A stretch of 64,000 nt of DNA. Source: Gyromitra esculenta (Eukaryota; Ascomycota; Pezizomycetes; Pezizales; Discinaceae). The stretch's first letter is position 1; each line of letters begins with the position of its first letter. Below are positions 49,439-61,293 of this stretch, one piece after another. The position numbers and the translations under genes were made by a program. Location: NCBI GenBank assembly GCA_038503075.1, contig JBCAML010000010.1:496001-560000 (forward strand), read 5' to 3'. Below the pieces are notes generated by a model. The model was not told the DNA's origin and did not search any database. It saw only the letters and a list, made by a program, of their open reading frames with translations.

Positions 49439-50713
49439 TGCCGACGGTTGCAGATCCAAATGCTGATGCTGCTTGGGCGAAGAAGACCACGACGAACCGT
49501 GGTCAGGTTATGTAGCTATCGAGAAAGTGAGCCGGACAAGTACTCCGGAACCGAGACTCTGGTTACTGCGCTGTGTTCTGTCACACTTCGGAGATCTTGC
49601 GAAATTGGAGTGTGAGACCTTTCTGTGTGATCGAAAGAGGGTAAAGGAAAAACAAAGCAAAACAAAGCAAAACAAAAAATAAGATGGTAAAAGCAAAGGT
49701 CAAGGGAAAAGAAGAGGGCTGAGATGGGGAATGGAGATTATCTAGGGGTTTGGATGATGGAATTTTGAGTCTGAAGGATGGAAAGTGGAATTTGAAATCT
49801 GCTGAAGCCCCCTCTCATTACTGCCCCTAATACAGTACAATGAATGCCCAGACCCTTCAGCTTTCGACAGCAGCAAATAAGATATCGGAAGTCAATCTGA
49901 TATGCCTTCAGGACAACTACCTACCCTAGACCGGTACCGCATATGTGTCTTTGTTCCGTGTTGTAGAAAATACATTCAGGGTTTAAGAGCGAATACTACA
50001 TCTACGCCTTGGGCCCTGCGCTGTAAATCACGAAGACCAAAGGGTCACGGTATTCATGCTCTCGCCGGAGAAAAATATACTAGATATAGGCAGGACGTGT
50101 CTCGATCTATAAAATTATCGATATCCACAAGATCACCACAAGTTAAGCACTGTTGTGCTCAAGTAGCCCCTTCCACTACTTTTTCTACCCATTAAACATA
50201 CGCCAGAGCGCATTGATCGAAATTCGATCATGGGCCGGATTAAAGATCCCGCTATTCATCACTTCTGTATTATTTTCTTCTCCCATCCTCTTAGGGATTT
50301 ACATTCTATTACGGTTGTTCGACACCCCCAGTGGAAATTCTGATATCTAAAAAAGCAATATGGTTTGGTTGGACGAAGGAGAGCGTGTCACGACCACCTA
50401 CCCACTGGATCGTGGGGATCTGTAAGACTATGACTGTCAATACTCAGGTTGGAAATAGTAACCTTAGCATAGCTGGACTATACATATGTGTGTGTCTATG
50501 TCTCGTCTCGCTAGCTGCACGCAGCGGTTTTCGGAAATTTCCAGCTAGGGAAAAAAACCTCGTAGCCACCCCCGAGGTTTTGATATTGATGCCACATGCT
50601 TCCAAGGCTATTACCCTTAAAACAGTACAAGACTCGCCAAGACATGAATAGATAGAATGTGAAGAATAGCCACAACCAATCACGGGTACATACATGTATC
50701 TCTTTACATACAT

Positions 50714-50743
50714 GTACTCGTATTCTCATGGGAATACGAGTAC
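50714..50743. repeat. Perfect inverted repeat (12-bp stem, 6-nt loop)
   Basis: GTACTCGTATTC is followed after six bases by its exact reverse complement, GAATACGAGTAC. It immediately follows two TACATGTA palindromes. Confidence 0.6.
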
Positions 50744-52551
50744 TTGTGATATACAAGTCGATGTATGGGTACCTATACACGGGCAACATCGTCATCCCCT
50801 CCGCTCGTAGTTGACTCCTATTCATATGGATTACCAATTTCTCCTAATTTTTCTCTTACGACAGACATTTCTACTCGATATTCGCCTTCGCTATACCGCA
50901 ATTATAACTCATACTATTTTCCACAGTAGTTATCGAGAGGTACCGAAAATACCGATAGCCGCTAAAACAGCTTCAGGCACAACCAAATGGTACCTATGAA
51001 TTCTGCGCGCATATGCGAAAGAGGTCTAGGATACTACTTTAGAGTAAGGTCCTAAAATACCCACCTAGCTCTTCGGTAATATAGGACGTATGGTATGACA
51101 CCTATCCAGGATGGTTCCTGGGAGAAACAATCCTGGAAGGTAACGTGTTGAGCCTGCTGCGAGTGATAGCCAGGTCCCGGACACGTGCTCTGTGCGAGGG
51201 CTGTCAAAATTAGGAGATAATCAAAACGTGATGATAGCCTAAAGGGTAGGTGCAGCCAAGTCTATACACTCCCTGCGTCTCTTTTGCTCATGCCTCTGGT
51301 ATGTACATAGGTAGACAAAGATGGCTCAAGTATGAGAGTTCATCATCTCTATAGGTGATTTAGGTTGTGGCGCCAGTGACAGAACCACTCTAGATATAAA
51401 GCCAATTCACGGGGAGATATGTTTCTACCAACAAGATAAAGACCTATCCCAGAGCTTGATAGCTACATACGCGAGCAGTTATTCAATCCGATAGTAGTCA
51501 CTGGTTATGGCGTGTTTGTGGTTAGCGAAAACCCGGGATCAACCGAAATAGGTGTGAGGCGGCGCGAATTCGAGCCTTTCCAAGATCTGGTTGTTGGGCT
51601 GTGGGTGAAATGGTGAGCTGAATTTTTCGTGGGGAAGACTTGCCGATGGATGCCAAGGGTATCCTCCAAGCCCTTGACAACGTCAACATCCGGCTTGGTC
51701 CGCTCTGGCTGAGAGAATGGCATCTCTTGACGCACACATTGTTTGCCACATGGAAACTTAACAATTTCAAAACAAAGCACTGAGGAAGGGAACGACCGCC
51801 CAACTTCGGGAGTCTCCCTGTCTTGCCTAGTAGCAAACGGAAAATCCGTCTGCCGATCATCTCGTCCTCGTTGGTGTTTTGTTTTTGTTTTTTGGTGGAG
51901 CCTTTTTTTCCCCGGCTGATAAAGAACCACTCTGTCGGGTCAGACTCAACCCTGATATTGGTTACTTTCTTCCGTCAGCCTGTTTTTCGTCACGATACCC
52001 CCACCGTGGGTTTTGACGAGAAACGTGGGACGGAAAGCTTTTCTACCTCGTGGATGCTTTGTACCGCAAGAGGCGTTCGGGTGTTCTGGCGAGGCTTACC
52101 TGGGGGGGCTAGTGGCGGATCACTTGCACGTCGGCGACCATCTGGCTTTAAAATCCCAGCCAGCTGCTAGTTTTTTTTTTGGCTTGAAACAACGGGTCCA
52201 ACCTTCGCACTGAGCAGAAACGAATATTGTGACCTCCACTTAAATCCTACTCGCTTTTTGGGCGGTACATACAACAGCAAAGTTAGAGGATGTATGGTAT
52301 TCGATTCCATCGACGCCTGAGGAGTTATGTATTTATTATAAGGAGTATGATTTCTCGTTCCACAGTTAATTTGATAGCGATTGAAATAATGAACTGGGAG
52401 GGATACCCTGATATTTCCCTCCAAGGAGAAGCAAGAATGCCCTCAACCGATGGTTGCTTCGCGGTGTAATAAAATACATGTTTCTTCTGGATGATAGAAA
52501 CCTCTTGCATGCTACGTCGGTGGCCGTTTCTTGCGATAGTGCATGCCTGTC

Positions 52552-52680
52552 TACTCGTGCGTCTTTACTAAGAATTTTCACGTGACCTGGTTAGACCAAT
52601 CAAAAATTGCTGTCAGTATATGAATTTTTTGATTGGTTGAGCTAGGTCACGTGAAAATTCTTGGTAAAGACGCACGAGTA
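52552..52680. mobile_element. Foldback MITE (element A, 129 bp)
   Basis: Two arms of about 55 bp, nearly perfect inverted repeats, start TACTCGTGCGTCTTTAC and end GTAAAGACGCACGAGTA. Each arm carries TTTTCACGTGACCT and ATTGGT-type motifs, around a short central spacer. There is no coding capacity. TA at both tips fits Tc1/mariner-type TA duplication. It abuts the next element and shares its TA. Confidence 0.65.
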
Positions 52681-52808
52681 CTCGGGGCAGGCATGAAGAA
52701 CCTGAGCGTAACTTTTGCTGGTAGCGATTTTCGATTCGTCCTCAGCTAGCACATCGACGGATTAGTTGCGCACTTGCATGTTCAGGTTCTTCATGCCTGC
52801 CCCGAGTA
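52679..52808 (+). mobile_element. Tc1/mariner-type MITE (element B, 130 bp)
   Basis: Perfect 27-bp terminal inverted repeats start TACTCGGGGCAGGCATGAAG. Its interior aligns, in reverse orientation, with the 115-bp element at 57650-57764. The TA at each tip is compatible with a TA target duplication. Confidence 0.75.
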
Positions 52809-52837
52809 GAACATGGTCCGCATACCTAGGATACATG

Positions 52838-52922
52838 TACAGTCGTGCAAGAAAAATCTTGACACTCTACTTCACTAGCAAGACAGCCACTGAGATGTCA
52901 AGACTTTTCCTACACAGCTGTA
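52838..52922 (+). mobile_element. Tc1/mariner-type MITE (element D, 85 bp)
   Basis: Terminal inverted repeats of about 27 bp are imperfect: the left is TACAGTCGTGCAAGAAAAAT and the right, reversed, is TACAGCTGTGTAGGAAAAGT. Both continue into CTTGACA. The termini resemble those of fungal Tc1/mariner elements. A related copy lies at 19475-19557. Confidence 0.65.
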
Positions 52923-54848
52923 CCCATTCCATTAACGTTCTTAGGCGTCCCGCACTGCCACAAAAGTAGACCGATCTAGGAAGAAAAAGAAATAAGGTTC
53001 ATTCGGTAATCCATACTTTTTGGCAGGCTGCCGTGTCAGGTGAGAGATTGGCGAAGGATTGAAAAAACTAAATCTGTCGATTCGGGGGAGGACAAGATGT
53101 CTTAATTTCCCCCTCGTTCCCGAAAGCGGGCAGATAAAGAGAGAAAAAGGAAAAAAACAAGGAAAAGCGTAAGCGCAGTCAAATATCGAGACTTCGTCTC
53201 CACAAAAGCACAAGTCAAAAGCAAAAATGAGAGCATTTAATTATCTGATAAGGAAATTGGAGACGAAAATTGGAGACGAACACGGCGATGCTAATGTGTG
53301 TCTAGAGCAGTCATTCCGTAAATCTGCGACATTACTACTGCATTGGTTATCGGATTTGTTCAAACAGGATATCGATTTTTTCCTTCCTTCATGGCTATTC
53401 AGCTCCGAGGGGATGTAGGATTTCGTCTTTGCAGCAGCGCATAAGTTGGCCTATTCCGATTGTTCAGTTTTTTCGGTGTAGCCTACCATATTCCCAATAC
53501 TACATGCCTCAAGTAGGCTTGCGCAAGGGTGTTGCGCATGTATTTACTTTAAAGTGTATTGTTGGTAGTCGCATTTATACTTGACATCGCTATTAGAGCG
53601 AGTTTCATGACCATGATCAGATGATGATTACCTTAACGCGTACAATCAATAGGTAAAAAAAAAAGGGGGGGGGACATTTGAACCAAACGGATGCAGACCC
53701 TAACAGCCATTTGTTCCCGTATCGTTTGGACAATCTTGCTGGACAACGCAATACCTTAATGCGAATTTTGAGTGGGATTCATTGGTAACCCTATTACCGA
53801 ATTTTTTCACAATTTGGGTATCCAATGGTGAGCCGTGCGTAATGGTACTAGCATCACTTGTTTTAAATTCTTATCAGTATTATAAAAACCCATATCTCGG
53901 AACGGCTGCTGTGTAACTTGATCCGCAGCCGCCGGCGACGCAGGATAGTGCTCAGATGCATATGGGGAAATAAAACATGAGGTTTATCCTCTATGGTAAA
54001 TTCCCATAGTTAACTAGTACTGCATTCGTATATGTTATACGTGTGTCTAGCATATTAAACTTAATTTTTCGCGATGGTAGTTTGGTTTACCCCCCTCAAT
54101 CCCGTACCGGAGCCTAGTCCATTTAACTCCCAGCCTTATCAATAATTCTCCTAGGTTGATGAAGTTTTTGGTCCTATAGGTAGGTAAATGTTCGTCCTCC
54201 TTTAGATTAACCCTAACTCATAAGTCGACAACCATGCATGCTTTCACTCCAAACTATGAGTATTACTGAATGCTGCGAGCCGGGCTCATGTTAAATACTC
54301 TTCCTTTGCTTTGGTGGGGAGCTTGTTTCTAGCCCTATAGTTTCATCTAGTGCCAATGACTTGAACAGCGAAAATTGCCAAATTGACCGGGAAGAGCTGG
54401 CAGCGTCCTATCTTGCGCCTAGCATACTATTTTCCTGAACTATTACCTAAAATTTTGCGACACTATCCTAATGAGCGATATGACCGCTCTGATATTGTTC
54501 TGAGGTAGATTGGCGGATTCTCTAGGCATTAGTGTTTTCATTAAGAAAACCAACTACATGTACTTAGTTATAAGTGTTTCAATACAGTAGAAATGTGCAT
54601 GTGATAACGAGTGAGTTCAGAATTTATATTCACATAGGATTGGTGGTGGTACAAGGTGATTTTTAATAGCTGTGGATTGGTTTAAATTACTTTAGGGATA
54701 TTTTGGGTCTTATAGTTTGTCCCTGAAATTTAGGAGCGAAGCCAGTTGGTCACGCATAGTGATCCGAGCGTCCAGATTGGCGCCGTATTTGAGCCGCATC
54801 CTACAACTTTTTGCTCATCGCATCCAACGACACCCGAAGTAGGCAAAG
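52923..54848. other. Intergenic region upstream of the mitochondrial TrpRS gene
   Basis: About 1.9 kb with no supportable gene. A poly-A/poly-G run lies at 53656-53672, and TACATGTA at 54555. A minus-strand frame at 52941-53213 and a plus-strand frame at 53227-53418 have no recognisable content. Confidence 0.45.
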
Positions 54849-56193
<1,345 letters not shown>

Positions 56194-56580
56194 GTGCTTC
56201 TATGTGTAGAGTACATGATATTTGTATGGATTAAAGTTTGTATACCCAAAGTCTTTAGTTCTACTGTTTTTGTAGCTTTTCACCTCCTTGAATTAGACGG
56301 ATTCTCATAGTAAGTGATTTCGAAGGTTCATATCTTAGAACTTACCGAAAACATTCTCAGTTGACTGTCTATTACTCTATTATCACAGATAATTTGATAG
56401 GGAGCACAAAATAACCATCATAGGTACAGTAATCTAGAACTTCAAATATACAGTCAGAAATGGGATAATTGCCGTGGAGACACTGATCGTAATTCACAGT
56501 AGTGCTTTGCCAATCTTGGAGTACGCAGTGCCTATCTCCTCCGATCGGTCACAAAACATAGAAACAAGAATTTTGAAGGA
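56194..56580. other. Intergenic region downstream of the TrpRS gene
   Basis: About 390 bp, AT-rich, presumably including the TrpRS 3' end. No gene or repeat seen. Confidence 0.45.
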
Positions 56581-57018
56581 ATGCTTGTAGATCTAATACG
56601 ACTTTCATGGAAAGCAACCGTTCCTGGAATTGCAGTAATAATTTTAGACGGATTCGGTATGATATGCGGCCTTGGAGATATCCCTGCGGTCAGCCAAGCG
56701 CGTAAATCAGCAGAACTAGCATGGCGATTCTACACGCGCATGCCATGCCCCACAACGTGCGCTCCTGGTTCCCACGTTCCCGTTCCTGACACCCTTCCCA
56801 TAAAAAGGAATCCGGATGAACTTCCGGATGGGGTGTATCCGCCGCGATTGAACAAAGTCCTTGCACAACTCTTCTGGTGCCACATCCCACATCAAATTAA
56901 AAAGGGTAAAAATCATGTGTTATCAGGAATCAGCAAGAGGTCCAAGTTCAACCTACGGGAAGTATTTAACGAAGGCTGCCCGGAGATTGACGAATGCAAC
57001 AAGAACGTAAACTGGTAA
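56581..57018 (+). CDS. Hypothetical protein, 145 residues
   Basis: An uninterrupted frame, longer than others in the surrounding AT-rich DNA. The product has a short hydrophobic N-terminal stretch (VPGIAVIILDGFGMICGLG), then a soluble segment with WRFYTRMPCPTTCAP, several prolines and five cysteines. I recognise no family and see no second exon. It may be an orphan gene, a decayed gene fragment or a chance frame. Confidence 0.28.
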   Translation: MLVDLIRLSWKATVPGIAVIILDGFGMICGLGDIPAVSQARKSAELAWRFYTRMPCPTTCAPGSHVPVPDTLPIKRNPDELPDGVYPPRLNKVLAQLFWCHIPHQIKKGKNHVLSGISKRSKFNLREVFNEGCPEIDECNKNVNW

Positions 57019-57649
57019 ATACCGTTTTCATAAGTACAGCGGGAACTTGCGCAGGAAGGCCTAAGGCATGAAAATAGCAAGGAATCGAAGATTAAGGGAT
57101 GTGGTCGTCTGCACGTTACAAAGCTGTAGTTATAGAATGTCTGAGGCACAATTTCTAGGGCTGAAACTAAATTGTTGGTGGTCCAGTAAAATCGAGTCTC
57201 GTCAGCTACAGTGATATCAATAAAAGCTGAAGAGATAGTATTATACAGAGTTTTTACGAATATATACGTCCGTATCGCTCTTTACGTAGTAGACGAAGCG
57301 ATTGACGTGACTGATTTTCAAAAAACAATAGAAAATTCCACTCGCCACTTGTTGATTTCTCTGAACCGAACACTAAATCTCCTGTAGGTTCTCTACAAAT
57401 GATTGCAGCCTGTTTATCCAGGGTAGCTTCACAGTGCTATAAAGGTTTGAAAATTACAGTTTTGTATGGGATTTTTTGGGGAAAAAAGAAAATGCAACAT
57501 CATGGAGTCTCAGTCAAGCATGATCAGGGCCAGAGCATGTGAAAGGTCTATCAGCCAGCCTCTATCGCTACTTATTCAACCCTCAAAGCACACCATCCCA
57601 AACAATGCTTTGGCATACACTCAAGCCTCGGTCGCATTATTATAGGTCA
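57019..57649. other. Intergenic, nothing recognised
   Basis: AT-rich sequence between the hypothetical frame and the MITE at 57650. No gene or repeat identified. Confidence 0.45.
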
Positions 57650-57764
57650 TACTCGGGGCAGGCATGAAGAACCTGACACCAACTAATCCGCTAATGTGCT
57701 AACTGAGGACGAATCGAGCTACCAGCAAAAACTGTGTTCAGGTTCTTCATGCCTACCCCGAGTA
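57650..57764 (-). mobile_element. Tc1/mariner-type MITE (element C, 115 bp)
   Basis: Terminal repeats start TACTCGGGGCAGGCATGAAG, and the right end carries one mismatch (GCCTACCCCG). Reverse-complemented, its interior matches element B at 52679-52808, including TTTGCTGGTAGC and GATTCGTCCTCAG, so the two are copies of one family in opposite orientation. Confidence 0.75.
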
Positions 57765-60700
57765 TATAGGTACACCTTAATCGTTTCGTGCATTATACAT
57801 CATAGAAATTCTTAGAAAGGGTCCCTTTCAGACTCCTCCTCCAACAAGCACATGTCTTTATTGTAAGCTTTCGGATTTGGGTAGTTCTGTTTATGCAACA
57901 GAAATTATCCCTTCGGTCGTAGCAATCGGAATTATGTTCCAAATGGACCAGAATTTTAAATAAAATTTTTAGAAGCCTAATGAATTCTCAAGCACCTGGG
58001 CTCACCCTCTCAGGTAGTATGTATGGGGCTATCTATTAGACCCAGGAGAATCATTCTCCGATGAGTGCATAGTTTTTTCCCACCAAAACACAAATTGTAC
58101 TACAACAACCTCAACTGAAGGGCTAATGCAGGGAAATATTTTGAGTAGCAGGGGTCGATTATTATCTATCCCATAAATAGACAGATAATTTTAGTATGTG
58201 TTTTTGTTCTGCTAGAAATTCCCAAAAAAAGCGGATTTTGGAGATTTTGGGAGATTTGTGGTTGGCAACAAAGATTTTGTATTGGTGCACTACCAAAATC
58301 TCGGCAAATTCGCTAGGTTGGGTCCTCTATACACAACCTGGGTTCTCCCTCACCTAATATCAAACTGATAAACACGATAGTATAGGTATCAAGAGTTAAC
58401 TATATGAAGTATTTCCTAAACTTCTTAAATTTGGTTGCTGTCCTGTCACTAAAACCTTATGGTGTTGCTAAAAATAGACCCCAAATTCATCGAATTTTGT
58501 GCAATTTTGCATTAAGAAAACACTATATTAAAGTCATACTTTGCCATATAATCTTCGAGAGCTTTCTACATGGTTACATATGAATGAAAAGAGTTAAAAT
58601 CCTATGGTGTTGTGACTATCCTTGATAATAAGCTTGAAAATAATGGTCCAAACGGGCCATAATTCATTACGACCGAAGGGATAGCGTGGACAAAGCTTAT
58701 GGCATGAACGAAACCGATTTGGGTAGTTCTGTATATACACTCTTATATACAGTACTGAAAATCGAATGACAATAAGAGACTTCGGATATGCTTTACTGTT
58801 GGTTTGGGTCAATATCTTTTCTTTTTCCGCCCGTGTCTGGATATAGAAGGATATGTGGCGTGGAGATATTTGGGTGTGAGCTTATCCTTAGCCTATCTGT
58901 CGTAATTGCTATTTTTGATGCCAGATACTTGGAGTGGGATGGAACGTGATCCATAGATTAGAACCCACATACTACATGTATTATAAGTAAATGTTTGTTT
59001 AAATAGCAATTAAAATGACTTTAACGCGTATTAGCTTCGGTCGAAGTGTTGTTGATCAGCTATTAACATTTGTCTGCAGTAGTATAGGTGCCACCACAAA
59101 AAGATAATATACTACATGTACTTATATATCGGGGTTTCACCCATTTACTGCTGCTACCTACCTTTTCCCGAAGACGTTCAGGAACGTCACACTGATTCTC
59201 TATTGGCAAATTTAGCATACGGAGTTTTTCGTGAATTGAGCACTGTTTGGAAGCGATGTGAACCCTGCTCGCTGACTTGATGCTGGCTTATATAGTTGAA
59301 GATAGCTATAGGGGAATAGGTAATAACCTTGATTTGACTTAAAATAATCAGTGCCGTATGTGTATTTCTTCTAATGCTTATATCTTTTATCATATACGTG
59401 TGGGCATTAATCATATCACGCAAATTAAAGATGCCGGATCCGCGGGGCGGAAACATGTATATATGTCTATATTTGTTTTTGTAATGAGATTTTAGCACAT
59501 GTACATAACCAGAAGTTGCCGTTTATAGTTATTTTACCGTAATTGCTGCACGTGCTTAGCAGATAACATACGGCCATAAAAGCCTAGATATCAAGCTTCG
59601 AAGCTAGTCGAGGAAAGCTGTAGCGGCCGTATTGATAGTAGCAGCGCATGGCGGAATTACCAATCCCAATTATTTTTTGTCACTGGCGATCTAGTTGGCG
59701 ATCTGTTATGCATATATTCACCAGCTTACGAATAATTAAAACGTGGTTGAAATCCAGTTGCCAGTCGGCATTCTAATTCTAATAACTGTGTGCATGTCTT
59801 TCCGGAAGTGGCCTGTCTGCCGAACGGTTAACGTATTCGCTTTTTTACCCATACGATAAGCCTGTTGAGTCTCGCTGCACGTGGCAGCAACGATGGCCAT
59901 ATCGTGGGACCCGAGGTCTTTCGTTCGAAAATTACAATTTTAGCTGCTTTCGTTTTTCTAACTGGTTCTCGGAATTTGGGAGATGATTTTGGCGGGGAAG
60001 TTTTGTTGCTTCAGCTCCTCACCACGTGGTTGCCTCGTGGTGACTTTGATTTCGGTTTCGGGATGAGTGGCATGTTCAAAGTATGGTATTCTGGATATTT
60101 CCTTTATTTTACGTGTTTACAGGTTTAAGACGACTAGGATTCTGTTATGACACGCGTCAGATACCAGCGCGAGGCCGAAATAGTTCCCCCCCGCCTTTTT
60201 TGTTAATCGCGTCGAGGTTGATTGGGTTTTACAAGGAGGAGGGGGAGAACAGTCATGGAAATTGATTCGTGAGTTCTTGTGATTTGCTCCCGGTTTTTAG
60301 ATGAACTATGTACATTGATTACTGGTGAGTAACTTACCCACCCACTCATCAGATACCTGTAGCCATCTGATATCATACTTACCGGTCTTTCCCGCACTTC
60401 AAGATGCCGATTTTTAGACTTATTGGCTTTTATGATACCTCTGTTTGTCACCCAGGGTCAGCGATGCAGTACAGCTGTCCTGCAGGTTATGTAGCTCATA
60501 AAACCTTTTGACTCTCGTTGGGGTATATTTGCGGTTGGTTGGAGCGAGGAGACCTAGTTTCTCCCATACCGAGTGCGCACAGAATTCGCACAAAATCCAA
60601 AGTATCAATAAGCCTCTTGATGTGACAATCCTATAACTCAGCTAGAATCTTCCGCGGAGCCTCCTTTAGGAAAATTTGTTCATTTCTACGATCTTTGAAG

Positions 60701-61293
60701 TGTACTAAACCTGGGCTCGATCGGAACGAAAATTGTACACGTGTGTATATAGTCTCACAATTTCGCATGAATCGTAACATGGTGCTTGGAAGAAACCATC
60801 CGTATTACTCGAAGAGAAAAGGTTGAAGAATAGAAGTGATATCAATTATGATTAAAACTCAGTATTCAAATTAGTAGATTCGATCGATAAGTCGATTCTT
60901 TTGCATTTCGTTCATGGAAAATCACTCGATGTTGCCACATGGTTAAGTTAATCTCGTGCCGTGGCTATAACTTATGCATACGAAATGGTTTACTGGATTT
61001 AGTCGCTTACATAATTGGTCTTCTTATATTAAAGATAGACAAATATTAGTACCTTAGTGCATACATGTATATGTAGGTTGCAGAAGATCTGCACGTAAAA
61101 TTCAAGAGGAGGGATATACGAAATTATGTTTTTGCCTGTAGTGAGAATTTAAAGTGATAAGTTTGAGTTAGAGAGTCTGTCGATATTACTGGTGGGCTAT
61201 ACGTATACATATAAAAACGTCACTCAAACACCCCTTGATCCATACACTTGAAAGCTTAAAGAAAACACTGCCTCATTTCACGAAAGCCCATAT
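57765..61293. other. Gene-poor region with degenerate repeats
   Basis: About 3.5 kb, AT-rich, no supportable gene. Related segments near 57870-57960 and 58640-58745 share CCTTCGGTCGTA (inverted) and GATTTGGGTAGTTCTGT (direct). TACATGTA occurs at 58973, 59113 and 61062. Open frames at 59187-59498 and 59865-60128 have no recognisable content. Confidence 0.45.

Larger units (their letters stand above)
48755..52551. other. Promoter of the bHLH gene and gene-poor region
   Basis: The first about 1 kb is probably the long leader and promoter of the bHLH gene, with C/T-rich runs and a trinucleotide repeat at 49411-49438. Beyond about 49850 I see no supportable gene. The minus strand at 51505-51930 holds two overlapping open frames of 141 and 112 codons without recognisable sequence. 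TACATGTA occurs at 50691 and 50709, beside a perfect hairpin at 50714-50743. Confidence 0.45.

Noticed and set aside
51505..51930. Two overlapping minus-strand open frames (141 and 112 codons)
   Set aside because: Both frames are open together, no domain is visible, and no splice partners were found, so neither can be supported as a gene.
59808..59945. tRNA-like A-box (GCCGAACGGTTAAC) and B-box-like (GTTCGAAAAT) motifs
   Set aside because: The bases flanking the T-loop do not pair as a T-stem and no acceptor stem can be drawn, so it is at most a decayed tRNA-like sequence.
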